Shown here one piece after another: positions 24,560-32,937 of a stretch of DNA of 64,000 bases. This stretch comes from JAAYEA01 sp012689325 (GTDB lineage Bacteria; Chloroflexota; Anaerolineae; JAAYEA01): assembly GCA_036841525.1 (NCBI GenBank), contig DAITVZ010000013.1, positions 11,155 to 75,154 on the forward strand. Direction: 5' to 3'. Position 1 is the first letter of the stretch, and each line of letters starts with the position of its first letter. The position numbers and the translations under genes were made by a program. The notes below the pieces were generated by a model. That model searched no databases, was not told where the DNA came from, and saw only the letters and a list, made by a program, of their open reading frames with translations.

Positions 24560-25477
24560 CTACTCCCCTTGCACGGGGTTGGTCAGCGTGCCCAGCTTGG
24601 CGATGGTCGCCTCGATCACGTCACCCGGCTTGAGGAAGACGCCGCGCCCCGCCCCCACGCCCGAGGGCGTGCCCGTGGCGATGATGTCGCCCGGCTCCAG
24701 GGTCATGAACTGCGAGATAAAGGCGATCAGCTCGGCCACGGTAAAGATCATCAGCCCCGTACTGGCGTCCTGCCGCACCTCGCCGTTGACCTTGAGCTGC
24801 ATGGCCAGGCTCTGCGGGTCGCCCACCTCGTCGCTGGTCACCAGGTACGGCCCCATGGTGGCAAAGGTGTCGAACCACTTGCCGTTCAGCCAATCGAAAA
24901 AGGCGTCGCGCTCGCGCTTGGTCCGCCCCTCGGCGATGGTCAGCGACCGGGCCGACACATCGTTAAAGATCATGTACCCCGCCACATGGTCCAGCGCCTT
25001 TTCCGCCGAGATGTACTTGCCCTTCTTGCCGATCACCACGCCCAGCTCGATCTCATAGTCGGGCGCCTTGGTCAGCCGCGGGATGATGATGGGCGCGCCG
25101 GTCCCGTTCACCGCCGTCGCCGGCTTGATAAAGATGTAGGGCGTGGTCTCTTGCTTTTCGCGGACCACCCAGCCGGACTCGCGCTGGTGCTCCGTATAGT
25201 TGCCCGCCAGCGCCAGGATCTTGGGCGGGCGCAGGATCGGCGCCAGGACCTTGACCTCGGCCAGCGGGCGACCCGCCGCGCCGGTCTTGGCCATCTGGGT
25301 GACGGTCTGCCCCGCCATGGCCAGGGCGTGCTCGCCCAGCGCCAGCAGGGCCACCATCTCGGATGGCAGGTTCAGGTTCAGCGCCTTGGCCGCGTCCTGC
25401 AGGTCGTACACCTTGTCCCCTACCACGACGCCCACCCGCGGGCCTCGCGTCGCGTCCGCATAGGTCAACAGCTTCAT
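24560..25477 (-). CDS. Fumarylacetoacetate hydrolase family protein
   Basis: A 305-residue FAH-superfamily enzyme: a hydrolase, decarboxylase or isomerase of 2-oxo acids or acylpyruvates using Mg2+ or Mn2+. The domain starts near residue 100 (ILALAGNYTEHQ) and has the metal ligands in DYEIELGVVIG (two Glu) and FNDVSARS (Asp), the QDASTGLMIF segment, and IIATGTPSGVGAGRG. The open frame extends 110 codons further upstream but that sequence is unlike the family; the ATG at 25477 has GAGGAGGG. Confidence 0.88.
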   Translation of the reverse strand: MKLLTYADATRGPRVGVVVGDKVYDLQDAAKALNLNLPSEMVALLALGEHALAMAGQTVTQMAKTGAAGRPLAEVKVLAPILRPPKILALAGNYTEHQRESGWVVREKQETTPYIFIKPATAVNGTGAPIIIPRLTKAPDYEIELGVVIGKKGKYISAEKALDHVAGYMIFNDVSARSLTIAEGRTKRERDAFFDWLNGKWFDTFATMGPYLVTSDEVGDPQSLAMQLKVNGEVRQDASTGLMIFTVAELIAFISQFMTLEPGDIIATGTPSGVGAGRGVFLKPGDVIEATIAKLGTLTNPVQGE

Positions 25478-25544
25478 CGAATCCCTCCTCAGCCGTGATA
25501 ATCGCCGGTCATGAGCCGACCTCGTCGGCGTTGCTCGTTTCGGC

Positions 25545-25573
25545 AGTATAGGCCCCTTCGCCGCAATCGCCAA
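25545..25573 (-). promoter_or_regulatory. Promoter of the FAH-family gene
   Basis: On the minus strand TTGGCG (25568-25573) and TATACT (25545-25550) with 17 bp between. It stands back to back with the sulfatase promoter, the two -35 boxes being only 11 bp apart. Confidence 0.65.
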
Positions 25574-25584
25574 ATCCGCCCCTT

Positions 25585-25614
25585 TTGACGGGCCGGCCCT
25601 CTCTGAGGTACAAT
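25585..25614 (+). promoter_or_regulatory. Promoter of the sulfatase gene
   Basis: TTGACG at 25585-25590 and TACAAT at 25609-25614, 18 bp apart. A GCGATTGAAATCGC palindrome (25623-25636) and a repeated GCGATATGCGA (near 25650 and 25668) lie between it and the gene. Confidence 0.6.
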
Positions 25615-25697
25615 GCGCAGGAGCGATTGAAATCGCCACTACATCCGGCGATATGCGATCCGCGATACGCGATATGCGACCGCCCCAGGAGACGCCC

Positions 25698-27302
25698 ATG
25701 CCCGAGATCCGCTTCATCCAGCCCAGGACGGCCCAGCACCCCTTCACCGTCGAGGAGCGCCCCCGCCTGCCCCACATCCTGTCCATCTCGATCGACATGG
25801 TCCCCACCGAATCCTACGCCGACGACTCGCCCTACGCCGCCCACCTGCGCCTGCCGAACCTCCGCGCGCTCTGGGATGGCGGCGTGCGCTTCACCAACGC
25901 CTTTGCCGTCTCGCCGCTCTGCGGCCCCTCCCGCGCGGGCTACCTCACCGGCCGCTACCCCTATATCACCGTCAACGAGGAGCGCGCCCATGACGGCCAG
26001 GCCGTCGCCCTGCGCGAGAGCGACGTCATCTATCCCGAGTACCTGAAGGCCCTGGGCTACCAGGCCCGCCACGTGGGCAAGTCCCACATCGGCACCGAGG
26101 TCTTTACCCGGGCCTTTTCCGAGAACGATGTCCCCTGGAACCGCTGGGCCCCGCCCCTCACCGACGACGACGGCTACCTCGCCTACCTCCGCCAGCGCGG
26201 CATCCAGCCGATGCGCTACCGCCGCGAGCTGGCCGGGCTGGCCCCCGACCGCCACACGCCAGGCAACCGCTACGGCGGCTGGGTCGTCCAGGCCAATGGC
26301 GACCCCTTCCCGCTGGAGGGCACCTATCCCTTCTACCTCGCCCACCGCGCCGCCGAGACGCTGGAGACCATGCTGCGCCGCGCGCCGGACCAGCCGCTCT
26401 ACCTGCAACTGGACTTTTTCGAGCCGCACCAGCCGTTCTGCATCCCCGCCGGCTTTGAGGAGCGCGAGCAGGCGCTGCGCGAGGTGAGCGAGCTCCCCGC
26501 CAGCTATTGGGCCGCCCGCCAGCGGGATTTCCGCGCCGCCGCGGACGAGCCGCGCATCTATGAGGTCTATCGCCGCCATTGGGGGCTCTACGATCCCCGC
26601 GTGGCCCGCGAGTACATCCTCGGCAACCTGCTGCAGATGGAGGTGCTGGATGCCGCCATCGGCGCCTTCCTGGACGAGGTCCGGCGCCGCGGCCTCTACG
26701 ACGACGCCCTCATCGTCTTTCTCGGCGACCACGGCGAGATGAACGCCCACCGCGCCCTGATCGACAAGGGGGTCTATGGGCATCCTCGCGTGGCCCGGGC
26801 GCCGCTGGCGCTCAAGCTGCCCGGTGGGGCGCAGGCCGGCCGCCGGGTAGAGACCCCCGTCTCGCTGCTGGACCTCGCCCCGACGGTGCTGGAGGCGGCG
26901 GGGGTGCGGCCCCTGGCTCGGCTGGACGGCGAATCGCTCTGGCCGCACCTGCGCGGCGAGTCGCCCGCCCGCGCCAAGCCGATCCTCTTCGAGGCCCATT
27001 GGCACGTCGCGCCCAACCCCGCCGTGGCGCTCATCGCCGAGCTGGGGCGCGGCCGCTACATGTACACCTGCAACCTCACCTCGGAAGTGGACGAGCTCTA
27101 CGACCTGGCCGACCCCGCAGGCCGCAACCTGGCCGCTGACCCCGCCGTGGCCGAGGTGAAAGCCGCCCTGATCCGCGAGCTGGGCCGGGTCCTCAGCGCC
27201 GACCCGCGCTGGCGCTGCTATTGGCATCCCCTGCGCCTGGACCGGTTCGACCTCGTCGGCGGCGGCCAGGCCGATATGCAGATGCTCGTCCCGAAGGATT
27301 GA
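25698..27302 (+). CDS. Sulfatase (formylglycine-dependent)
   Basis: A 534-residue type I sulfatase. The formylglycine motif CGPSRAGYLTG begins at Cys75, which would be oxidised to formylglycine. Metal and active-site segments SISIDM, HVGKSHIG (Lys/His), LDFFEPHQPF and FLGDHGEM are present. No signal peptide is visible, so the enzyme appears to be cytoplasmic, unusual for sulfatases acting on external polymers. A maturation enzyme gene is not in this window. It may supply desulfated sugars to the operon that starts at 27435. CAGGAGA precedes the ATG at 25698. Confidence 0.9.
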   Translation: MPEIRFIQPRTAQHPFTVEERPRLPHILSISIDMVPTESYADDSPYAAHLRLPNLRALWDGGVRFTNAFAVSPLCGPSRAGYLTGRYPYITVNEERAHDGQAVALRESDVIYPEYLKALGYQARHVGKSHIGTEVFTRAFSENDVPWNRWAPPLTDDDGYLAYLRQRGIQPMRYRRELAGLAPDRHTPGNRYGGWVVQANGDPFPLEGTYPFYLAHRAAETLETMLRRAPDQPLYLQLDFFEPHQPFCIPAGFEEREQALREVSELPASYWAARQRDFRAAADEPRIYEVYRRHWGLYDPRVAREYILGNLLQMEVLDAAIGAFLDEVRRRGLYDDALIVFLGDHGEMNAHRALIDKGVYGHPRVARAPLALKLPGGAQAGRRVETPVSLLDLAPTVLEAAGVRPLARLDGESLWPHLRGESPARAKPILFEAHWHVAPNPAVALIAELGRGRYMYTCNLTSEVDELYDLADPAGRNLAADPAVAEVKAALIRELGRVLSADPRWRCYWHPLRLDRFDLVGGGQADMQMLVPKD

Positions 27303-27307
27303 GCGGG

Positions 27308-27336
27308 TTGACGATCCCGCTCGCCGCTGGTATGCT
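27308..27336 (+). promoter_or_regulatory. Promoter of the sugar-degradation operon
   Basis: TTGACG at 27308-27313 and TATGCT at 27331-27336, 17 bp apart, directly behind the sulfatase stop codon. Confidence 0.6.
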
Positions 27337-27380
27337 GGGCCTACAGGCGCCGGGCTGATGGCGCGGCTCCAAGGACCTGG

Positions 27381-27418
27381 CTTGATCCGCGTGAATCGTG
27401 AAATCTGCGTCCCATCTC
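27381..27418 (+). repeat. TGATCC leader element, copy 3
   Basis: CTTGATCCGCGTGAATCG followed by TGAAATCTGCGTCCCATCTC, just before the AGAGGAGG ribosome site of the gene at 27435. It lies downstream of the promoter, so it is part of the mRNA leader. Confidence 0.6.
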
Positions 27419-27434
27419 AAGAGGAGGCGACACC

Positions 27435-28238
27435 ATGAAGTTCTGCATCAACGAAGCGAGCACCATGCCCACCGATCTCGCCACCGACGTGCGGGCCTAC
27501 AGCGCCGCCGGCTTTCGGGGCATTGAGCTCTGGCTGGCCAAGGTGGACAAGTACCTGGAGAGCGGCACCCTGGCCGGGGCCGCGCGCCTGCTGCAAGACC
27601 ACGGCCTCGTCGCCGCGGGGTCGTGCGCCGCGGGGCTCCCGCTGGTCACCCGCGACGATTGGGACAAAGCCGTCGCCGAGCTCAAACGCAAGCTGGAGCT
27701 GTGCCAGGCGCTCGGCGCGCCCCGCATCGTCGTCACCGCCGCGCGGCCCCCGGAGGGCGCCGCCTACGACTATGACCTGGCCGTGGACAACCTGCGCCAG
27801 GCCGCCGAGATCGCCGCGCCCTATGGCGTCACCCTCGCCCTCGAATTCATCAAGGGCCACGCCGTGGTGGGCGCCGTCTCCACCGCCGCCCTGCTCGTCG
27901 CCAAAGCCAACCACCCCAACCTCGGCATCCTCTTTGACACCTTTCACTACTTTGCCGGCGTCAGCAAGGCCAGCGACCTGGCGCTGATCCCCCAGGGCAA
28001 GGTGGCCTTTGTCCACGTCAACGACTGCCTGGACCTCCCCCGCGAGCGGCTCACCGACGCCGAGCGCACCTACATCGGCCGCGGCCCCATCCCCACCAAG
28101 CAACTGGTGGAGGCGGTCCGCGCCAAGGGCTACGACGGCTGGCTCTCCTTCGAGATCTTTTCCCGGGCCGTGTGGGCCGAGGACCCCTTCCAGGTGGCCG
28201 TGCAGATCAAGCGGAACCTGGAGGAGGCGCTAGGATGA
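27435..28238 (+). CDS. Sugar phosphate isomerase/epimerase (hydroxypyruvate isomerase-like)
   Basis: A 267-residue TIM-barrel protein of the AP-endonuclease-2 superfamily. Expected metal ligands are visible: LALEFIKGHAVVG (Glu), LGILFDTFHYF (Asp, His), VAFVHVNDCLD (His, Asp) and WLSFEIFSR (Glu). Residues RERLTDAERTYIGRGPIP form the usual mobile loop. Its stop overlaps the start of the following dehydrogenase gene (ATGA). Together they resemble inositol- or keto-sugar-type catabolic pairs; the substrate is not known. Confidence 0.85.
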   Translation: MKFCINEASTMPTDLATDVRAYSAAGFRGIELWLAKVDKYLESGTLAGAARLLQDHGLVAAGSCAAGLPLVTRDDWDKAVAELKRKLELCQALGAPRIVVTAARPPEGAAYDYDLAVDNLRQAAEIAAPYGVTLALEFIKGHAVVGAVSTAALLVAKANHPNLGILFDTFHYFAGVSKASDLALIPQGKVAFVHVNDCLDLPRERLTDAERTYIGRGPIPTKQLVEAVRAKGYDGWLSFEIFSRAVWAEDPFQVAVQIKRNLEEALG

Positions 28239-29215
28239 TGCGCGTCGCCGTCATTGGTTTGGGCATCGGCAAGGTGCACCTGCAAGAGTACGCCGCCAAC
28301 CCGCGGACCCGGATCGCCGCGGTGGTGGACATCAACCCGGAGGCGCGGCAGGCCAGCGCCGCCGCCTATGGCGTCCCCGGCTATGCCAGCATCGCCGAGA
28401 TGCTGCGCCAGACCCCCATCGACGCCGCCAGCGTCTGCACGCCCCCGGCCTATCACGCCGCCCAGGTGGAAGAGCTGGCCGCCGCTGGGGTCCATGCCCT
28501 GGTGGAAAAGCCCATGGCCCCCACCCTGGCCGATTGCCACCGCATGATCGAGGCGGCGCAGCGCGGCGGGGTCACCCTGATGATCGGGCAGAAGAAGCGT
28601 TTCTCCGCCCCCTACGCCTGGCTCAAGCCCCGTCTCGGCGGCGAGTTCGGCGAGCCCAAATGGGCCAGCATCAAGTACGCCCTGGGTCGCGTGGTCAAAC
28701 CCTGGTTCTGGGACGAGCGCGACGGCGGCGGCCCCCTGCTGGAGAACACCATCCACATCTGGGACCTGACCCGCTTCCTGATGGGCGAGGTGGCCACGGT
28801 CTATGCCCGGGGCGGCAACCTCTTTCGCCCCGATGTGGGCGACCAGATCGACGCGGCCTCGGCCACCCTGGGGCTGGCCAACGGCGGGACTGTCTCGGTC
28901 GCCTGCGGCTACGGCTCCGAGTGGGGCTACGCCGAGGAGCGCGTCTCCATCGCCACGCCGCTGGTCTGCTGCGACGTCAGCGGGCCGTTCGACCGGCCGG
29001 CCTTGCTCCGCTACATCTGGCGCCAGGAGCCCAAGAACGTGCACGAGATGACCTTCGCCGAGGCCACCGGCTTTGCCGAGGAGATCGACGAGTTCCTGGA
29101 CGCCATCGCCGAGCGTCGCCCGCCCGCCGTCACCGGCGAGGACGCCGCCCGCTCCATCGCCGTGGCTCTCGCCGCCAAGCGCTCCATCCGCGAGGCGCGA
29201 GAGATTCGGGTATAG
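28235..29215 (+). CDS. Gfo/Idh/MocA family dehydrogenase
   Basis: A 326-residue NAD(P)-dependent sugar or cyclitol dehydrogenase. The Rossmann fingerprint VAVIGLGIGKVH is at residues 4-15, the EKP motif with catalytic Lys is HALVEKPMAPT near residue 90, and the C-terminal domain has GGGPLLENTIHIWDLTRFLMG, which carries the usual Asp/His pair. The start overlaps the isomerase stop, and the next gene begins 19 bp downstream, so it is the second gene of the operon. Confidence 0.9.
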   Translation: MMRVAVIGLGIGKVHLQEYAANPRTRIAAVVDINPEARQASAAAYGVPGYASIAEMLRQTPIDAASVCTPPAYHAAQVEELAAAGVHALVEKPMAPTLADCHRMIEAAQRGGVTLMIGQKKRFSAPYAWLKPRLGGEFGEPKWASIKYALGRVVKPWFWDERDGGGPLLENTIHIWDLTRFLMGEVATVYARGGNLFRPDVGDQIDAASATLGLANGGTVSVACGYGSEWGYAEERVSIATPLVCCDVSGPFDRPALLRYIWRQEPKNVHEMTFAEATGFAEEIDEFLDAIAERRPPAVTGEDAARSIAVALAAKRSIREAREIRV

Positions 29216-29234
29216 ACATCAAAGGAGACCTTTC

Positions 29235-31958
29235 ATGTCCATCAAACCACTGGAAAACACCCACGACCTGCGCCTGCCGGCCTGGGGGCCTTATACCAAA
29301 CGCTACGTCGGCATCTCGCACATCCCCGAGCGCCAGACGGGCCTGCGCTTCGACCTGAGCGTCTTTCCCGGCTTTTACCGGCGCAAGGTCGACGTCCCCA
29401 ACGTCACCTGGGAGTCCGGCTACCACACCTGGGAGGCCGCCCCCGACCTTTCCTATTTCGCCAACCGCCACGAGCTGGAGTGGAAGGACCAGGTCTATGC
29501 CGACGTCTCGTTCTCCCAGCTCGACGAGCACCGACGGCTGGTCCGCGCCGAGTGCGTCAACAACACCGACGCCCCGCAAAACCTGGTGCTGCACCTGATG
29601 GCCTCGCTGCAATGCCCCTCGCTGCGGGCCCACTCCACCGACGTCAACCGCCCGCTGCGGGCCGTGGTCCCCGAGGGCGCGCTCTGGGTGGAGGCGCTGG
29701 ACTATACCGCCATGCGCTACGCCCGCCCCCGCCCCACCGACTCGCTGGTCCCCGACGGCCGCTACCGGGGCGAGGTCCGCGGCCCCGATTTCACCGCCCA
29801 GTGCGCCCTCGGCCAGGGCTTTGGCCGCGACCAGGGCGATATGGCCGCCTATCGCTTCGCGGTTTCGCGGCGCATCCCCCAGGCGATGCTCCTCTTTCGC
29901 TACCGGGCGGCGCAAGACACCGTTTTCAGCGTGGACGGGCTGGCGCAGATGAGCCTCCTCTTCCCCGGCGGCGAGGGGATGCGGACCCAGGCCCTCCCGG
30001 TGGGCGACCTGGAGCCCGGCGAGTACGCCTTCGACCTCACCGCACTGGGCGGCGCCCAAGGTCTGGGCGGCGCCCAAGGTCTGGGCGGCGGCGAGCTCGA
30101 GCTGGACGGCTTTGCCGTGGTGGGGGCCCGCGACGTCTCCGCGATCCGCTTCGAGGACGGGCAGTGGGCCGTGGTCCCCGAGCTGATCCCCGGCGAGCTG
30201 CCGAACAGCCTCTTGCTCAAATACGGCGACATCGCCAACTATTACGGGCTGGCCTGGCACTATCCCATCTATGAGGTGCGCCAGTTCTTCACCGACGAGC
30301 TGGACACCACCATGCGCCTCACCGTCCACCACCACGTGCAAAAGACGCTGCGCGGCCAGGGCGACGGCCACTATACCAACGTCTTCCTGCGGCCCATCCC
30401 GCTGGCGCCCCATAGCCAGCAGGCCGTCTATGCCCTGGTCTGCGACGGCTCCCGCGAGGCAGTGGCCGAGGCGGTGCGCGACTTTGCCGCGCAGCCCGAG
30501 GGGTGGGAGGCGGCCTACACGGCGGCCCGGGCCAAGCGCGCCCAGCCGACGAGCGGCCCTCAGGCCGAGCCTTACCGCTTTTCCCAGGAGCGCATGGCCG
30601 CCACCGTCCTCACCAACCTGGTCTATCCCGTCTATGTCAAGCGTTCCTTCATCCGCCACAACTCGCCCGGGCGCTGGTGGGACTCGCTCTACACCTGGGA
30701 TTCGGGGTTTGTGGCCCTTGGCTTGCTCGAACTGGACGTCCGGCGGGCGGTGGATTGCCTCAACGCCTACATGACCGAGCCGGGCGACGACCAGTGCGCC
30801 TTTATCCACCACGGCAGCGCCGTGCCGGTGCAGCACTATGCCTTCCTGGAGCTCTGGAACCGCACCCAGGACCGCGAGCTGCTGGCCCATTTCTACCCCC
30901 GCCTGCGCCAGTACCACCGCTTCATGGCCGGGCGGCTCGGCAGCTCCACCACCCGCGCGCTGCCCAGCAACCTGCTCAAGACCTGGGACTATTTCTACAA
31001 CTCGGGCGGCTGGGATGACTATCCGCCGCAGGTGGCGGTCCACGCCCGGCAGCTCGAGCCCACCACCGCGCCCGCCGTGACCACGGCCCACACCATCCGC
31101 ACGGCCAAGATACTGCGCATGGCGGCGGCCGCGCTGGGCGTCACCGAGGATTTCGCCGAGTACGATCGCGACATCCAGGCCTTTACCGAGGCGCTGCAAA
31201 AGCACGCCTGGGACGAGGCCAGCGGCTATTTCGGCTACGTCTGCCACGACGCCCACGGCCAGCCCACGGGCATCCTTCGCCACGAGAGCGGCCTCAATTA
31301 TGACATGGGGCTCGATGGCGCCTCGCCGCTCCTGGCCGGGATTTGCACCCCCAAGCAACAGGCCAGCCTGGTGCAGCGCCTCGTCTCCCCCGACCACCTC
31401 TGGACGCGCATCGGGCTCTCCACCGTGGACCAGTCCGCGCCCTATTACCGGGTGGACGGCTATTGGAACGGCGCGGTCTGGATGCCGCACCAGTGGTTCT
31501 ACTGGAAGGCGCTGCTGGACCTGGGCAAATCCGCCGAGGCGCTGCAGATCGCCCGCACCGGGCTGGAGGTCTGGAAGGCCGAGGTGGACGACTCGTACCA
31601 CTGCTTCGAGCATTTCATCGTCGCCTCGGGGCGTGGCGCGGGGTGGCACCAGTTCTCCGGCCTCTCCTCGCCGGTGCTGGCCTGGTTCAACGCCTACCAC
31701 CGCCCCGGCCGCCTCACCGGCGGGCTGGACGCCTGGATCATGGAGCAGGCCTGGGCGCCCGACCGGACCCGCCTGGAGGCGACGCTGGTCATCGCCGGCA
31801 GCGGCTCCAGCACCGTCCTGGCGACCATGGACCCGTCGCGGAACTACCGCGCCACCTGGAACGGCCGCGCGGTCCCCAGCGACTCGCCCTGGCCGGGGAC
31901 GTTGCAGATCACCCTGCCTCGCGGCGGCCCCGCGGGCAAGCTGGTGGTCAGTTCGTGA
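29235..31958 (+). CDS. Large glycoside hydrolase-like protein (alpha/alpha-barrel, GH63/amylo-glucosidase type)
   Basis: A 907-residue protein. The first 400 residues are beta-rich. The catalytic part, from about 450, is an alpha/alpha barrel with WWDSLYTWDSGFVALGLLELD, LKTWDYFYNSGGWDDYP and YWNGAVWMPHQWFYWKALL, as in GH63 and related inverting glycosidases. Candidate acids are Asp in the GGWDD segment and Glu in HCFEHF. No signal peptide is present, so it would act on imported oligosaccharides. An 18-bp repeat (30046-30084) encodes GGAQGLGGAQGLGGG, probably a linker. AAGGAGA precedes the ATG at 29235. Confidence 0.8.
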   Translation: MSIKPLENTHDLRLPAWGPYTKRYVGISHIPERQTGLRFDLSVFPGFYRRKVDVPNVTWESGYHTWEAAPDLSYFANRHELEWKDQVYADVSFSQLDEHRRLVRAECVNNTDAPQNLVLHLMASLQCPSLRAHSTDVNRPLRAVVPEGALWVEALDYTAMRYARPRPTDSLVPDGRYRGEVRGPDFTAQCALGQGFGRDQGDMAAYRFAVSRRIPQAMLLFRYRAAQDTVFSVDGLAQMSLLFPGGEGMRTQALPVGDLEPGEYAFDLTALGGAQGLGGAQGLGGGELELDGFAVVGARDVSAIRFEDGQWAVVPELIPGELPNSLLLKYGDIANYYGLAWHYPIYEVRQFFTDELDTTMRLTVHHHVQKTLRGQGDGHYTNVFLRPIPLAPHSQQAVYALVCDGSREAVAEAVRDFAAQPEGWEAAYTAARAKRAQPTSGPQAEPYRFSQERMAATVLTNLVYPVYVKRSFIRHNSPGRWWDSLYTWDSGFVALGLLELDVRRAVDCLNAYMTEPGDDQCAFIHHGSAVPVQHYAFLELWNRTQDRELLAHFYPRLRQYHRFMAGRLGSSTTRALPSNLLKTWDYFYNSGGWDDYPPQVAVHARQLEPTTAPAVTTAHTIRTAKILRMAAAALGVTEDFAEYDRDIQAFTEALQKHAWDEASGYFGYVCHDAHGQPTGILRHESGLNYDMGLDGASPLLAGICTPKQQASLVQRLVSPDHLWTRIGLSTVDQSAPYYRVDGYWNGAVWMPHQWFYWKALLDLGKSAEALQIARTGLEVWKAEVDDSYHCFEHFIVASGRGAGWHQFSGLSSPVLAWFNAYHRPGRLTGGLDAWIMEQAWAPDRTRLEATLVIAGSGSSTVLATMDPSRNYRATWNGRAVPSDSPWPGTLQITLPRGGPAGKLVVSS

Positions 31959-31975
31959 CCCGTGGCGCGCTCGTG

Positions 31976-32027
31976 GCGCAATCCTCCGGATTGCGCGCCA
32001 TGCATGGCCGCAAGCCAGTTGGCTTGC
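31976..32027. repeat. Two adjacent stem-loops
   Basis: GCGCAATCC-TCC-GGATTGCGC (31976-31996) and GCAAGCCA-GT-TTGGCTTGC-like (32010-32027) lie in the 99-bp gap between two genes of one operon. Same geometry as the clusters at 27-132 and 39099-39195. Confidence 0.55.
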
Positions 32028-32057
32028 GCCGCACTTGTCTGCCGAAAGGAGGCGTCC

Positions 32058-32843
32058 ATGTCCGAGATCGTCTTGCCGGTGCGCCAGTTCCGACTGCACA
32101 TCAACCCCACCGGCCCCTGCCGCGAGGAGGAGCTCGGTTATGTCGAGCAGACCTGGTCGCTCCCCCTCGGCCAGACGGCGCTGGTCCTGGTGGACTGCTG
32201 GGACCTGCACCACATCACCAGCCACCTGGAGCGCGCCACCGCCACCATCGAGCAGCGCCTCGTCCCGGCGCTGGCCGCTTGCCGCCGCGCCGGGATCACG
32301 GTCATCCACGCCCCCTCGCCGCAGACGGCGCGCAAATACCCCCAGTGGACCCGCTACGCCGGCGATGAGACCGTCTTCGGCCAGGAGCGCCCCGAGCCCG
32401 ACTGGCCGCCGCGCCCCTTTCGCCGCCGCCAGGGCGCCTATGCCCAATTCGCGCCGCCGGCGCAGGTCTTCTTTCCCTATACCGAGCGGCTCAAGCGGGA
32501 GCGGCGCATCATCGCGTGCCTGGAGCCGCTCCCCGGCGAATGGGTGATCGCCACCGGCGAGCAGCTCCACCGCCTCTGCCGCGCCCGCCGCCTGCTGCAC
32601 CTGATCTATTGCGGGTTCGCCGCCAATATCTGCGTGCTCAACCGCGATTACGGCATCGTCGCCATGGCCCAGGAGCGCGGCTACAACGTCATCCTCCTGC
32701 GCGACGGCACCAACGCCATCGAGAACGCCGACACCCTGGCGGACGAGACGATCCTCCTCGCCTCCGTCCGCCGGGTGGAGACGCTCTACGGCAGCACGAC
32801 GACCTGCGCCGACCTCATCACGGCGTGCGAGGGGTCGGGATAG
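32058..32843 (+). CDS. Isochorismatase-like cysteine hydrolase
   Basis: A 261-residue hydrolase of the isochorismatase superfamily. The catalytic Asp is in LVLVDCWDLHH (about residue 38), the Lys may lie in the following segment, and the nucleophilic Cys is in YCGFAANICVLNRDYG (about residue 197). Relatives split amides, ureas or enol ethers. It is the last gene of the operon that starts at 27435 and is followed by a terminator. The ATG at 32058 has AAAGGAGG upstream; an earlier ATG in frame lies in palindromic repeat sequence. Confidence 0.85.
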   Translation: MSEIVLPVRQFRLHINPTGPCREEELGYVEQTWSLPLGQTALVLVDCWDLHHITSHLERATATIEQRLVPALAACRRAGITVIHAPSPQTARKYPQWTRYAGDETVFGQERPEPDWPPRPFRRRQGAYAQFAPPAQVFFPYTERLKRERRIIACLEPLPGEWVIATGEQLHRLCRARRLLHLIYCGFAANICVLNRDYGIVAMAQERGYNVILLRDGTNAIENADTLADETILLASVRRVETLYGSTTTCADLITACEGSG

Positions 32844-32850
32844 AAAGAGA

Positions 32851-32886
32851 CCTCCGAGTTCTTGTAGAACTCGGAGGCCTTTTTTC
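32851..32886 (+). terminator. Rho-independent terminator
   Basis: A 12-bp perfect stem CCTCCGAGTTCT / AGAACTCGGAGG with loop TGT and then CCTTTTTT. Ends the operon 27435-32843. Confidence 0.9.
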
Positions 32887-32893
32887 TGCTTGC

Positions 32894-32925
32894 CGGTAGG
32901 GACAATTCATGAATTGTCCCTACCG
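32894..32925. repeat. Perfect 32-bp palindrome of the TTCATGAA family
   Basis: CGGTAGGGACAATTCA followed by its exact reverse complement. It is the most perfect member of the dispersed palindrome family in this window and lies between convergent genes. Confidence 0.75.
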
Positions 32926-32937
32926 AATCCCTTTTGC

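Noticed and set aside
24560..25807. 415-residue version of the FAH-family gene
   Set aside because: The extra N-terminal part overlaps the divergent promoters and the sulfatase start and is unlike FAH proteins; the ATG at 25477 has a ribosome site.
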